Assembly (NCBI RefSeq): GCF_025499465.1
Contig: NZ_JAIMCA010000006.1
Coordinates: 434,001 to 498,000 of the forward strand
Length of the DNA stretch: 64,000 nucleotides
Source of the DNA: Allobosea sp. BH3
GTDB lineage: Bacteria; Pseudomonadota; Alphaproteobacteria; Rhizobiales; Beijerinckiaceae
Reading direction: 5' to 3'
Shown here piece by piece: positions 27,823 through 37,382 of this stretch. How positions within the stretch are numbered: the stretch's first letter is position 1; each line of letters starts with the position of its first letter. A program made the translations under genes and the position numbers. The notes under the pieces are model-generated. The model saw only the letters and a program-made list of their open reading frames with translations, made no database searches and was not told where the DNA came from.

Positions 27823-30780
27823 CTAATTGGACTTCCGGGCTTCGCCCAGCACGCGCGTAAAGATCGCCCTCACCCCGGCGCGGACCTCATCCAGCTCGGC
27901 CTTCAGCACCTTGGCGTCCGGCCGGCCGACTGCCGTCGCGATCCGGCGCAGCACGCGGGGCGGAACGGCCTTGGGGTCGAAAGCCTCCTCGACCGTGAAG
28001 CGCTGCCAGAGCTGGACATCGCCGATCAGCCGATGCGCCTCGCCCAGCGCCGAGGCGTCGCCGTCCGACAGAAGCCCCGCCGCCCGCGCCGCCGCGAAGA
28101 CCGAGGCCGTATCGTTGACGATCAGGCTCGGGTGCCCGTTCGCATAGGCGAGCAGCAGGAACTGGGCGAGGAAATCGAGATCGGTGATGCCGCCGGCTGC
28201 AAGCTTCAGGTCCCACGGGTCCTTCTCGCCCTTCTCCTTCGCGATCAGTCCCCGCATCTCGGAGACCGCCGCCGCGACCCTGGCCGGGTCACGCTTGCGC
28301 GAAAGGATGCCGCGGATGGCGGCTTCGGCCCGTTTTGCCAGCCCGGCATCGCCGGCGACGACGCGGGCGCGGGTCAGCGCCATCTCCTCCCAGATCTCGG
28401 CCTCGCCGTCGTGATAGGCCTCGAAGCCGGCGAATTGCGTCGCCGCCGGGCTCTTGTTGCCGGTGGGGCGCAGCCGCATGTCGACCTGATAGAGCGTGCC
28501 GCGCCGCGTCGGCACCGTCAGCGCCGCGACGAGCCGCTGAGTGAAGCGGATATGCCAGGTAACGGGGTCGAGGCTCTTGGCGCCATCGCTCGGGCCGGCA
28601 TCCTCCGGCCGGTCATAGAGCATGATAAGATCGAGATCGGACGAGGGCGTCAGCTCGCCCGCTCCGAGCCGGCCCAGCCCGAGGACAACCGTCTCGGCGC
28701 CGGCAATGACGCCGTGATCCTCGACGAAGGCCGCGCGGGTGTTGGCGAAGGCGACGCGCAGGCAGGCCTCGGCCACCGCGCAATAGGCCTGCCCTGCCCC
28801 CTGCGCCGGGTAGACGCCGGAGAGCAGCCGCGCGCCGACCAGGAAATTCTCCTGTCGGGCGGCATCGCGCAGCCGATCGAGCCCGTCCTCGACGCTGGGC
28901 GGTGGAGAACCGACGAAATTCCCGATGCGCCGCTCCAGCGCGTCGACATCGAGCGTCGCCTGGCCGAAGGCCGGATCGATGACGCCGTCGAGCACATGCG
29001 GATGCAGCGCCGCGACCTTGGCCAGGCGCGGGGCGCTGCCGAGAATATCGGCGAAGAGCGTCAGCAGGGAATCATGCGAGCGCAGCAGGGTCAGCAGCTC
29101 GACCGCCGCCGGCATCCTGACGAAGGCATTGTCGAGATGGGCAAGCGCGCCGTCGGGATCGGCCGTGCGGCCGAGCGCGACGAGCAGCGCCGGTGTCAGC
29201 TCCGTCAGCACCTCGCGGGCGCGGGCGCTGGTGACGGCGGCGCGGCGGCCGAAATGCCAGCCGCGCACTGTTTCTGCGGCGGTCGCCGCGTCACGGAAGC
29301 CGAGCTTGCCCAGCGTCTCCAGCGTCTCGGGGTCGGGCTCGGAACCGGTGAAGCTCAACGTGCCGGCTTCCGCGGCGAGGCTTGGCCCTTCCTCGAAGAG
29401 CAGGGCGTAATGGCCCTCGACGCGCTTGGCATGGGCCGTCAACGCCTTGCCGAAGGCCGCCGTGTTCGCATAGCCGCAGAAGCGGGAGAAGGCTTCGAGA
29501 TCGCCCGCGGGCTTGGGCAGGGTCTGGGTTTGCTCGTCATCGCGCATCTGCAGACGATGCTCGATGGTGCGCAGCCAGCGATAGGACTCCGAAAGCTCGT
29601 CGCGCGCCTGCGGCGTGATCCAGCCCTCGTTCGTCAGCTCCTTCAGCATGTCGAGCGTGCGCGAGCCGCGCAAAGCAGGCCGCCTGCCGCCGAAGACGAG
29701 TTGCTGCGTCTGGACGAAGAACTCGATCTCGCGGATGCCGCCCCGGCCGAGCTTCACGTTGTGGCCGGCGACCGCGATGGTCTCGTGGCCCTTCACCGTC
29801 TGGATCTGGCGCTTCATCGCATGGATGTCGGCGATGGTGGCGAAGTCGAAATATTTGCGCCAGATGAAGGGCGAAAGGTCCTTGATGAAGCGCTGGCCGA
29901 GCGCGGTGTCGCCCGCGATGGGCCGCGCCTTGATCATGGCCGCGCGTTCCCAGTTCTGGCCGACCGTCTCGTAATAGGAATAGGCGCTCGGCAGGGAGAC
30001 CGCGACATGGGTCGAGGCGGGGTCCGGCCGCAGGCGCAGGTCGACGCGGAAGACATAGCCGTCCGGCGTGCGCTCCTGGATGATGCGGGCGATCTGCTGG
30101 GTGATCCTGACGAAGAAGCTCGAAGGCTCGCCGACGCCGGCCGCCTCCGCGGCCTCGGGATCGAAGAAGACGACGATGTCGATGTCCGACGAGTAGTTCA
30201 GCTCGCCCGCGCCATGCTTGCCGAGCGCCAGCACGACGAGGCCGGAGCCCGGGCCGGGGTCGGCCGGGTCCTTCAGCTCGATCTTGCCGAGACCGGCGGC
30301 TTGCCGGAGCACATGGTCGGTTGCGAGACGAACGGCCATGTCGGCCGTGGCCGTCAGTGCCGCGGTGACCGTCTCGACATCCCAGACGCCGCCGATATCG
30401 GCGAGCGCGATGAGCAGCGCCATGGCCCGGCGGAAGCGGCGCAGCTCGCGCATCAGGTCTGAGGTCTCGCAGCCGGAGGCTCCGAAGGCCGCGATCCGTT
30501 CAAGCAGCGCGTCGCGGCGCGCCTCGGGCGGCTCTGTCAGGCAGGCGAGCAGCCCCTCCGGATCGAAGCGCATGATCTGGGTGAGGAAGGGCGAATGCGC
30601 CAGCACGCCGGCGACCAGCGCCGCACTCTGCAGATTCTCCGCGAAATGCTTCTTGAGCCGCCCGGCCTCGCCCTCGTCACGCAGCCGCTCGATCAGCTCC
30701 CGCGTCAGCAGCGCCTCGGCCTTGGCACGTGCGGGCAGAGCCGGCGCCGCATGCACCCTGTCGCAAAGCCGTTCCGCCAT
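27823..30780 (-). CDS. glnE: Glutamine synthetase adenylyltransferase/adenylyl-removing enzyme
   Basis: GlnE adds or removes AMP on glutamine synthetase in response to PII. The 985-residue protein has the two expected nucleotidyltransferase domains: the N-terminal adenylyl-removing site GKHGAGELNYSSDIDIVVFF, and the C-terminal adenylyltransferase site RLGAGELTPSSDLDLIMLYD, each with a GxGxxE...DxD pattern. Linker helices and the C-terminal helical domain are complete. It is 15 nt downstream of the histidine kinase gene, so it may share its transcript. Confidence 0.97.
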   Translation of the reverse strand: MAERLCDRVHAAPALPARAKAEALLTRELIERLRDEGEAGRLKKHFAENLQSAALVAGVLAHSPFLTQIMRFDPEGLLACLTEPPEARRDALLERIAAFGASGCETSDLMRELRRFRRAMALLIALADIGGVWDVETVTAALTATADMAVRLATDHVLRQAAGLGKIELKDPADPGPGSGLVVLALGKHGAGELNYSSDIDIVVFFDPEAAEAAGVGEPSSFFVRITQQIARIIQERTPDGYVFRVDLRLRPDPASTHVAVSLPSAYSYYETVGQNWERAAMIKARPIAGDTALGQRFIKDLSPFIWRKYFDFATIADIHAMKRQIQTVKGHETIAVAGHNVKLGRGGIREIEFFVQTQQLVFGGRRPALRGSRTLDMLKELTNEGWITPQARDELSESYRWLRTIEHRLQMRDDEQTQTLPKPAGDLEAFSRFCGYANTAAFGKALTAHAKRVEGHYALLFEEGPSLAAEAGTLSFTGSEPDPETLETLGKLGFRDAATAAETVRGWHFGRRAAVTSARAREVLTELTPALLVALGRTADPDGALAHLDNAFVRMPAAVELLTLLRSHDSLLTLFADILGSAPRLAKVAALHPHVLDGVIDPAFGQATLDVDALERRIGNFVGSPPPSVEDGLDRLRDAARQENFLVGARLLSGVYPAQGAGQAYCAVAEACLRVAFANTRAAFVEDHGVIAGAETVVLGLGRLGAGELTPSSDLDLIMLYDRPEDAGPSDGAKSLDPVTWHIRFTQRLVAALTVPTRRGTLYQVDMRLRPTGNKSPAATQFAGFEAYHDGEAEIWEEMALTRARVVAGDAGLAKRAEAAIRGILSRKRDPARVAAAVSEMRGLIAKEKGEKDPWDLKLAAGGITDLDFLAQFLLLAYANGHPSLIVNDTASVFAAARAAGLLSDGDASALGEAHRLIGDVQLWQRFTVEEAFDPKAVPPRVLRRIATAVGRPDAKVLKAELDEVRAGVRAIFTRVLGEARKSN

Positions 30781-30795
30781 GACACGCCACTCCCC

Positions 30796-32289
30796 TCAGA
30801 GGGTGGGCAGGCCAGCAGGGTTTGATGTCTCTGTCGAGGCGGCAGGCTCGGAAGGCGCCTGCGTTTCCACAGGCTTGGGTTCGGCGGGGAGTGCGATGAC
30901 GACGCGCAGGCCGGGCGCGTTGTCCTCAAGCCGCAGTTGGCCACCATGCAGGCGCACGACGCCGGCGGCGAGCGAGAGGCCGAGCCCGAAGCCCGGCTTG
31001 CTGCGGCTGGCGTCGAGCCGGACGAAGCGGTCGAGCACGCGGCCGCGATCGGCCTCGGGAATGCCGGGGCCATGATCGGCGATGGACAGCTCGACCTCGC
31101 CGCCGGCCTGCCGGGCCGCGACCGTCACGGTGCCGTCACCGCCCTGCTCCGGCGCTCCGTATTTCAGAGCGTTGTCGATCAGGTTGTTCAGCGCCTGCCC
31201 GATCAGCTCGCGATTGCCGCGGACCTGCAGGCCCGGCGCGACGTCCGAGGTGAGCGAGAGGCCCGCTTCCTCGGCCAGTGGCTCATAGAGCTCCGCGAGG
31301 CCGGAGACGATCTCGGAAAGGTCGAGCTCGGCCATGTTGTCGCTGACGCGGCCGGCCTCCAGCCGCGCGATCATCAAGAGCGCGTTGAAGACGCGGATCA
31401 GGTTGTCCGCCTCCTCGATGGACCCGTCGAGGGCGGCGCGCAGTTCGTCAGGCGTCCTGGCGCTGCGCAGAGCCTCCTCGGCCTTGTTGCGCAGGCGGGT
31501 CAGCGGCGTCTTGAGGTCGTGGGCGATGTTGTCCGTGACCTGCTGCATGCCGGCCATCAGCTCGCCGATACGATCGAGCATCGCATTGAGATTGAGCGCC
31601 AGCCGGTCGAGCTCATCGCCCGTGCCTGTCACGGCGAGGCGGCCCTTGAGATCGCCTTCCATGATGCCGGCAGCGGTCTCGCTCATGCCGTCGATTCGCT
31701 TGAGCACGCGCCGCGCCACGAACCAGCTGGCGAAGCAGCCGAGGATGAAGACCAGCGCCAGCGACCAACCCGCTGCACGACGGATGACGATGCGTAGCCG
31801 TTCGCGCTCCTCGAGATCGCGGCCGACGAGCAGGCGGAAGCCCGCCGGTAGTGCGAAGACGCGCACGATCGCCCGGCTCGGCGTATCCAGCGTCTCGCTG
31901 GAACGGGCATATTCGATTTCGCTCTCGCCGGTCCTGTCGAGCGTTCCGGGCGGCAACGCCTCGACATTGCCGGCAATGCGCTCGCCGACGGGTGTGGTCA
32001 CGAGGTAGAGCGAGGCGCCCGGCGCCCGCGAGCGGCGCTCGATGATGCCGACCAGCCGCCGGATGCCGCCCAGCCGCTGCTGCTCGGCCAGCCCCTGGAT
32101 CTCGGCATCGATGGTCGAGCGGATCTGGTCTGTCAGCAGGCGCTGGGCGTTCCAGGAGACATAGCCGAGCACGAGCGCGGCGAAGATCGCGAAGATGACG
32201 AGATAGGCCGCCGCCAGCTTGAAGGCCGTCGTCCGGAACAGCGTAGGCAGAAATCTCGGCCTCGCGCGCGGGGCGTCAGCGGGCGCCAT
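30796..32289 (-). CDS. Two-component sensor histidine kinase
   Basis: This 497-residue kinase has a membrane helix near residues 25-45, a periplasmic sensor of about 120 residues, a second helix (WSLALVFILGCFASWFVA), HAMP, the H-box NIAHDLKTPLTRLRNKAEEA, the N box LNNLIDNALKYG and the G box FGLGLSLAAGVVRLHGG. The C terminus is Pro/Glu-rich. It overlaps the response regulator gene by 14 nt, and that gene follows an HtrA protease gene, so an envelope-stress or related signal is likely; the signal is not known. Confidence 0.93.
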   Translation of the reverse strand: MAPADAPRARPRFLPTLFRTTAFKLAAAYLVIFAIFAALVLGYVSWNAQRLLTDQIRSTIDAEIQGLAEQQRLGGIRRLVGIIERRSRAPGASLYLVTTPVGERIAGNVEALPPGTLDRTGESEIEYARSSETLDTPSRAIVRVFALPAGFRLLVGRDLEERERLRIVIRRAAGWSLALVFILGCFASWFVARRVLKRIDGMSETAAGIMEGDLKGRLAVTGTGDELDRLALNLNAMLDRIGELMAGMQQVTDNIAHDLKTPLTRLRNKAEEALRSARTPDELRAALDGSIEEADNLIRVFNALLMIARLEAGRVSDNMAELDLSEIVSGLAELYEPLAEEAGLSLTSDVAPGLQVRGNRELIGQALNNLIDNALKYGAPEQGGDGTVTVAARQAGGEVELSIADHGPGIPEADRGRVLDRFVRLDASRSKPGFGLGLSLAAGVVRLHGGQLRLEDNAPGLRVVIALPAEPKPVETQAPSEPAASTETSNPAGLPTL

Positions 32290-32959
32290 CGCGCACCATG
32301 TACCCCGCGCCGCGGATGGTGTGGATCATCGCGTGCTCGAAGCCCTTGTCGACCTTGGAGCGCAGGCGGCTGACATGCACGTCGATGACGTTGGTCTGCG
32401 GATCGAAGTGATAATCCCAGACGTTCTCGAGCAGCATAGTACGGGTCACGACCTGGCCGGCGTGCTTCATGAGATATTCGAGCAGGCGGAATTCGCGCGG
32501 CTGCAGCGCGATCTCCTGCCCCTCGCGGGTGACGCGATGGGCCAGCCGATCCAGCACCAGCTCGCCGACGCGATACACCGTGGGCTCGGAGGCCGGGGCG
32601 GCACGGCGGCGCGACAACACCTCGACGCGGGCGAGCAGCTCGGAGAAGGCATAGGGCTTGGGGAGATAATCGTCGCCGCCGGCGCGCAGGCCCTTCACCC
32701 GGTCGTCGACCTGCGCCAGCGCCGAGAGGATCAGGGCCGGCGTGTCGTCCCTCTGCTCGCGCAGCGAGCGGATCAGGGAGAGGCCATCGAGCCGCGGCAG
32801 CATGCGGTCCACGACCAGCACGTCGTAGCCGCCGCCCTCGGCCATGGCATAGCCCTCGAGCCCGTCGGCGGCATGGTCGGCGACATGGCCGACCTCCCGG
32901 AAGGCCTTGGTCAGGTAGGCCGCAGCCTCGGCATCATCTTCAACGATCAGGAGTCGCAT
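32276..32959 (-). CDS. OmpR-family response regulator
   Basis: The 227-residue protein has a receiver domain with the acidic pair Glu7-Asp8-Asp9, phospho-acceptor Asp51 (VVDRMLP) and a Lys near residue 102 (LPKPYAF), then an OmpR/PhoB winged helix with LQPREFRLLEYLMKHAG and VDVHVSRLRSKVD. It pairs with the overlapping sensor kinase. It lies 125 nt downstream of the htrA-type gene, separated by a terminator, so it probably has its own promoter. Confidence 0.95.
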   Translation of the reverse strand: MRLLIVEDDAEAAAYLTKAFREVGHVADHAADGLEGYAMAEGGGYDVLVVDRMLPRLDGLSLIRSLREQRDDTPALILSALAQVDDRVKGLRAGGDDYLPKPYAFSELLARVEVLSRRRAAPASEPTVYRVGELVLDRLAHRVTREGQEIALQPREFRLLEYLMKHAGQVVTRTMLLENVWDYHFDPQTNVIDVHVSRLRSKVDKGFEHAMIHTIRGAGYMVRDGAR

Positions 32960-32978
32960 GGGCGGAAGCCTAGCTCAT

Positions 32979-33023
32979 CAAAAAAGAAAACGGCAGGCCG
33001 GAGGATACGCATCCGGCCTGCCG
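32979..33023 (-). terminator. Intrinsic terminator after the HtrA-type protease gene
   Basis: A perfect 12-bp stem (CGGCAGGCCGGA with its complement, 32991-33002 and 33012-33023) and a 9-nt loop, followed on the minus strand by a T-rich run (32979-32990). It closes the protease gene before the response regulator gene. Confidence 0.92.
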
Positions 33024-33084
33024 CCGCGTCGGCAAGATCCTTTGGCTGGGGCGACGAAAACCTAAAGGACCCGCCCCTGCCTCA

Positions 33085-34269
33085 TCAGGCCGCCGGCTGG
33101 CGGCCGACCTCGAAGGTCACCTCACGCGACTTGCCCTCGCGGAAGACGGTGATCGTGGTCTTGGCACCCGGCGCGAAGCTCGCGATCTTGCGCGAGAGCT
33201 CGCGGGCGTCCTTGATCGCGTCGCCGTTGACGGCGGTGATCGTGTCGCCGCGGCGGATGCCCGCCTTGGCGGCCGGACCGTCGCCCTGAGCCTCGGCGAC
33301 GAGCGCACCCTTGGCTTCCTTCAGGCCGATGGCCTCTGCCATCTCGCCGGTGACCGGCTGGATCTGCACGCCGATGAAGCCGCGCGCCACCTTGCCGTCC
33401 TTCTTCAGCTGGTCGACGACCTGCTTGACGGTCGAGGCGGGAATCGCGAAGGCGATGCCGACATTGCCGCCGGACGGCGAGTAGATCGCGGTGTTGACGC
33501 CGACGACTTCGCCGCTCTGGTTGAAGGTCGGGCCGCCCGAGTTGCCGCGGTTGATCGGCGCGTCGATCTGGATGAAATCGTCATAGGGGCCGGAGCCGAT
33601 GTCGCGACCCTGCGCCGAGACGATGCCCGCCGTGACCGTGCCGCCGAGGCCGAAGGGGTTGCCGATCGCCAGCACCCAGTCACCGATGCGAGCCTTGCCC
33701 TCGGCGAGCTTCACGAACGGGAAGTCGCCGGCATCCTTGACCTTCAGCAGGGCGAGATCGGTGCGCGGGTCGGTGCCGACCACCTTGGCCGCCAGCGTCT
33801 TGCCGGAGTCGGTGACGAGTTCGACCTCGACCGCGTTCTCGACCACGTGGTTGTTGGTCACCACATAGCCGTCCTGGCTGACGAAGAAGCCGGAACCCTG
33901 GGCCATGCCCTGGCGCGGCTGCTGCTTCGGCTGCGGACGCTCCGGGCGGGCGTTCTCACCGAACTCGCGGAAGAAGCGGCGCAGTTCGGGCGGCAGGTCG
34001 TCGAGGTTGCGCTCGTCGCTGGCGTTGGCGGCCTGGGTTTTGACCCGGACCGAGACGACGGCCGGCTTCGCCTTCTCGACGAGGTCGGCGAAGGAGGGCA
34101 CCGCCGCCTGCGTTCCGGAAAGCTGGATCGGCTGGGCGAAGGCGTTGTGGTTCTGCATCAGCGCGCTGTCGGCGATGCCGGCGGCGAGACCGATGCCGAG
34201 AATGGCAGTGCCGGCGAGAAGGGCGCCGCGCTTCAGGATGGAGTGACGGGTGTCGTTCTGTGTCGTCAT
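33085..34269 (-). CDS. Periplasmic HtrA/Do-type serine protease, single PDZ
   Basis: A 394-residue protein with an N-terminal hydrophobic signal or anchor (residues 14-36), then a trypsin-fold protease domain. The triad is visible as VVTNNHVVENA (His), DPRTDLALLKV (Asp) and GNSGGP (Ser). One PDZ domain follows (FIGVQIQPVTGEM to FEVGRQP); Do proteases of this class usually have two, so it has the domain count of DegS but may be soluble. A degraded second PDZ is not seen. Role: envelope protein quality control. Confidence 0.93.
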   Translation of the reverse strand: MTTQNDTRHSILKRGALLAGTAILGIGLAAGIADSALMQNHNAFAQPIQLSGTQAAVPSFADLVEKAKPAVVSVRVKTQAANASDERNLDDLPPELRRFFREFGENARPERPQPKQQPRQGMAQGSGFFVSQDGYVVTNNHVVENAVEVELVTDSGKTLAAKVVGTDPRTDLALLKVKDAGDFPFVKLAEGKARIGDWVLAIGNPFGLGGTVTAGIVSAQGRDIGSGPYDDFIQIDAPINRGNSGGPTFNQSGEVVGVNTAIYSPSGGNVGIAFAIPASTVKQVVDQLKKDGKVARGFIGVQIQPVTGEMAEAIGLKEAKGALVAEAQGDGPAAKAGIRRGDTITAVNGDAIKDARELSRKIASFAPGAKTTITVFREGKSREVTFEVGRQPAA

Positions 34270-34394
34270 GATGGAACCTCGTGGAGAGACAGGGTCTCCC
34301 CCTGCTCGTGAGATGCACCATGAAGCCCGCCGCCTTACGCGGCTTTGGCCTGAACATGACGGTTTCGTAAGGTTGATACCGCCTGAGACGCGGC

Positions 34395-34865
34395 TCAGGC
34401 CTGCTCGTCCCGCATCAGCTTCTCGATGCGGCTGCGTTCCTCTTCCGTCAGAGGCGGTGCGGCTACGGGCTCCATCGCAGCCCCGCGCCTGCTCCGACGC
34501 CAGACAAAGCCCGCTGCGGCGACGAGCACGAGGAAGGGCGCCGCCCAGAGCAGCAGCGTCTGCGCATTGAAGGGCGGGCGCAGCAGGACGAAATCGCCAT
34601 AGCGGGCGACGACGAAGTCGACCACCGCCTTGTCGTTGTCGCCCGCGACGATCCGCTCGCGCACGAGGATGCGCAGGTCCCGCGCCAGTGGCGCATCGGA
34701 ATCGTCGATCGACTGGTTCTGGCAGACGAGGCAGCGCAGCTCGGCGGAAATCGCGCGCGCCCGCTGCTCGAGCGCCGTGTTCGGCAGCACCTCGTCAGGC
34801 TGGACGGCCCGCGCGCCAGTCAGCGCAAGCAGCAGGACACCGAATGCGAGGAAAAGCCGCCGCAT
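34395..34865 (-). CDS. ccmH: Cytochrome c maturation protein CcmH
   Basis: CcmH reduces apocytochrome c cysteines for haem ligation. The 156-residue protein has a signal peptide (residues 1-20), the redox motif LRCLVCQNQSIDDSDAPLA, a membrane helix (LLLWAAPFLVLVAAAGFVW) and a short cytoplasmic end. ATG 34865 lies 5 nt after the ccmF stop. The rest of the 720-residue open frame in this register is the shadow of ccmF. Confidence 0.95.
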   Translation of the reverse strand: MRRLFLAFGVLLLALTGARAVQPDEVLPNTALEQRARAISAELRCLVCQNQSIDDSDAPLARDLRILVRERIVAGDNDKAVVDFVVARYGDFVLLRPPFNAQTLLLWAAPFLVLVAAAGFVWRRSRRGAAMEPVAAPPLTEEERSRIEKLMRDEQA

Positions 34866-34870
34866 CGCCC

Positions 34871-36850
34871 CTACTCCGCCGGCTGGGCGGCGGCCGTGGC
34901 CGGCGCGGCGCGCTTCGGCACCGCCAAGCGGAAGCGCCTGTCCGACAGCGAGAGCACCCCGCCGGCAGCCATGACGATCGAACCGATCCAGATCAACAGG
35001 ATGAGCGGCTTGTCGTAGAGGCGAACCGCAACGCCGCCGTCCTGCGCCTCGCCGAGGCTGACATAGGCCTGGCTCAAGCCGTCCGTGCGGATGCCGGCCT
35101 CGGTCGTGGGCATGTTGCGAGCGGTGTAGATCCGCTTGGATCCCTCGAGCGGCGCCAGTTCGCGGCCTCCGGAGAAGAGCTGGAAGCGGGCGACCTCGGC
35201 CCGGAAATTCGGGCCGGTGCGCGGCGTCACGGATTCGAGCACGATGGTATAGCGCCCGCTGGCCAGGCGCTCGCCGGGCTTGAGGACCGCGATGGCCTCT
35301 GTGCTCCAGGCCTGGGCGGCGATGCCGATGATGCTGAGGCCGATGCCGGCATGGGCCAGCGCTGCGCCCCAGGCGGAGCGCGGCAGCCCCTTCGCCCGCG
35401 ACAGCGCCGCGCGCCAGCCGCTTGCGCGCGGGACGATACGCTCGGCCAGATCGAAGCCCGCGGCCAGAACCAGGAAGAGGCCGAGCCCGATGCCCAGTGG
35501 GGCCAGGACCGGCCCTCCTTTCGTGAAGGCGATCAGGGCCAGCGCCGCCAGAACCGCGAGACCGAAGGCCATGGCATTGCGTTGGGCGGCGCCGAGCAGA
35601 TCGCCACGCTTCCAGGCGAGCGACTGGCCGAGCGGCAGGATGAGCAGCAGCGGCACCATCACGGGTATGAAGGTGGCGTTGTAGAACGGCGCACCGACCG
35701 AAATCTTGGCGCCGGTCAGCATCTCCAGCACCAGCGGGTAGAGCGTGCCGATGAAGACGGTCGCGCAGGCCGTCGCCAGGAAGATGTTGTTGACGACGAG
35801 CGCGCTCTCCCGCGAGACCGGCGCGAAGAGCCCGCCCTGCCTGAGCAGCGGCGCCCGCCAGGCGAAGAGCGCGAGCGAGCCGCCGACGAAGAAGACCAGG
35901 ATCAGCAGGATGAAGACGCCACGCGCGGGGTCGCTGGCGAAGGAATGCACCGAGGTCAGCACGCCGGAGCGGACGATGAAGGTGCCGAGCAGCGAGAGCG
36001 AGAAGGTCAGGATCGCAAGCAGGATCGTCCAGACCTTGAGCGCGTCGCGCTTCTCCATCACGACCGTGGAGTGGATCAGCGCGGTGCCGGCGATCCAGGG
36101 CATGAAGGAGGCGTTCTCGACCGGATCCCAGAACCACCAGCCGCCCCAGCCGAGCTCGTAATAGGCCCAGTAGGAGCCCATCGCGATGCCGAGCGTCAGG
36201 AAGGTCCAGGCCAGCAGGGTCCAGGGCCGGACGGCACGCGCCCACATCGCGTCGATGCGCCCGTCGATCAGCGCCGCGACGGCGAAGGCATAGGTGATCG
36301 AGAAGCCGACATAGCCGATATAAAGAAGCGGCGGATGGATCGCGAGGCCGAGGTCCTGCAGGATCGGGTTGAGGTCCTGCCCCTCGGCCGGCGCCGGGGA
36401 GAGACGCTCGAAAGGGTTCGAGGTGAACAGGGTGAAGGCGAGGAAAGCGACCGCCACCAGTCCCTGAGCGGCGAGCGCGCCAGCCCGCAGACGCGGCGGC
36501 AGCGAGTTGTGCGAGATTGCCACCAGCGCGCCGAAAAGCGTCAGGATCAGCACCCACAGCAGCATCGAGCCTTCGTGGTTGCCCCAGACCGAGGTGAGCT
36601 TGTAGATCAGCGGCTGCGCGGAATGGGAGTTGGCGACGACGTTGCCGACCGAGAAATCCGAGCGGACGTAAGCCGTCACCAGCGCCGCGAAGGAGAGCGC
36701 GACGAGCGCGAAGGCGATCAGCGCCGCGCTGCTGCCGACCGAGGCGAGCGCCCGGTCCTGCCGGACGAGGCCCCAGAACGGCACTAGCGCCTGGATGATC
36801 GAGACGCCGAACGCGAGCGCCAGCGCATAATGTCCAATCTCGACGATCAT
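34871..36850 (-). CDS. ccmF: Haem lyase subunit CcmF
   Basis: CcmF is the integral membrane part of the cytochrome c haem lyase. The 659-residue protein has more than ten membrane helices and the tryptophan-rich motif WGGWWFWDPVEN, plus conserved His such as HSAQP, WGNHEGSM and AIHPPLLYIGYVG. The ATG at 36850 starts MIVEIGHYALALAF, the normal family start; the frame extends 13 codons further but lies in ccmE. It follows ccmE with an 8-nt gap between its start and the ccmE stop (36858). Confidence 0.96.
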   Translation of the reverse strand: MIVEIGHYALALAFGVSIIQALVPFWGLVRQDRALASVGSSAALIAFALVALSFAALVTAYVRSDFSVGNVVANSHSAQPLIYKLTSVWGNHEGSMLLWVLILTLFGALVAISHNSLPPRLRAGALAAQGLVAVAFLAFTLFTSNPFERLSPAPAEGQDLNPILQDLGLAIHPPLLYIGYVGFSITYAFAVAALIDGRIDAMWARAVRPWTLLAWTFLTLGIAMGSYWAYYELGWGGWWFWDPVENASFMPWIAGTALIHSTVVMEKRDALKVWTILLAILTFSLSLLGTFIVRSGVLTSVHSFASDPARGVFILLILVFFVGGSLALFAWRAPLLRQGGLFAPVSRESALVVNNIFLATACATVFIGTLYPLVLEMLTGAKISVGAPFYNATFIPVMVPLLLILPLGQSLAWKRGDLLGAAQRNAMAFGLAVLAALALIAFTKGGPVLAPLGIGLGLFLVLAAGFDLAERIVPRASGWRAALSRAKGLPRSAWGAALAHAGIGLSIIGIAAQAWSTEAIAVLKPGERLASGRYTIVLESVTPRTGPNFRAEVARFQLFSGGRELAPLEGSKRIYTARNMPTTEAGIRTDGLSQAYVSLGEAQDGGVAVRLYDKPLILLIWIGSIVMAAGGVLSLSDRRFRLAVPKRAAPATAAAQPAE

Positions 36851-36857
36851 GCGTGGC

Positions 36858-37382
36858 TCATGGTTTTGCCGGGGCCGGCGCGTCGGCACCGCCGGGCTGC
36901 CAGTGCCCCTGCTTCTTCAGGGCATCGGCCACTTCGCGCGGCATATAGGTCTCGTCATGCTTCGCCAGCACTGAATCCGCCCGGAAGCTCCCAGCTCCCT
37001 CGAAGACACCCTCGGTGACGACGCCCTGCCCTTCCCGGAAGAGATCCGGCAGGAGCCCCTTGTAGCTGACCTTGATCGCGTTGTTGCCGTCGGTGACCGT
37101 GAAGCCGATGCGCTGGTCAGGGCCGCGTTGGACCGAGCCTGCCTCGACCAGCCCGCCGAGGCGCATGCGCGTACCGGGCGCTACGCCCTTCTCGGCGATC
37201 TCGGTGGGACCATAGAAGAACACGATCGAATCCCGCATGGCGAAGAGCACGAGGCCCGCCGCGAAGCACAGCACGGCGCCAGCGGCCGCAATCAGGCCGA
37301 GCCGGCGCTGCTTGCGCGTCATGCGGCGTTTGGTCGGCAAGGGGTTGGCGGGCACGGGCCGCACCGGCTGGGCGACGCTCAT
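36858..37382 (-). CDS. ccmE: Haem chaperone CcmE
   Basis: CcmE carries haem covalently to CcmF. The 174-residue protein has a short cytoplasmic start, one membrane helix (LGLIAAAGAVLCFAAGLVLF), a beta-barrel domain, and the haem-binding HDETYMP near residue 142. It overlaps ccmI by 4 nt. The operon order is ccmI, ccmE, ccmF, ccmH, as in rhizobia (cycHJKL). Confidence 0.96.
   Translation of the reverse strand: MSVAQPVRPVPANPLPTKRRMTRKQRRLGLIAAAGAVLCFAAGLVLFAMRDSIVFFYGPTEIAEKGVAPGTRMRLGGLVEAGSVQRGPDQRIGFTVTDGNNAIKVSYKGLLPDLFREGQGVVTEGVFEGAGSFRADSVLAKHDETYMPREVADALKKQGHWQPGGADAPAPAKP

Noticed and set aside
28033..30462. 809-codon + frame opposite glnE
   Set aside because: Exact antisense of GlnE catalytic domains, Arg/Gly/Ala-rich and without recognisable domains.
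34688..36787. 699-codon + frame opposite ccmF
   Set aside because: Shadow of ccmF; Arg/Gln-rich without a fold pattern.
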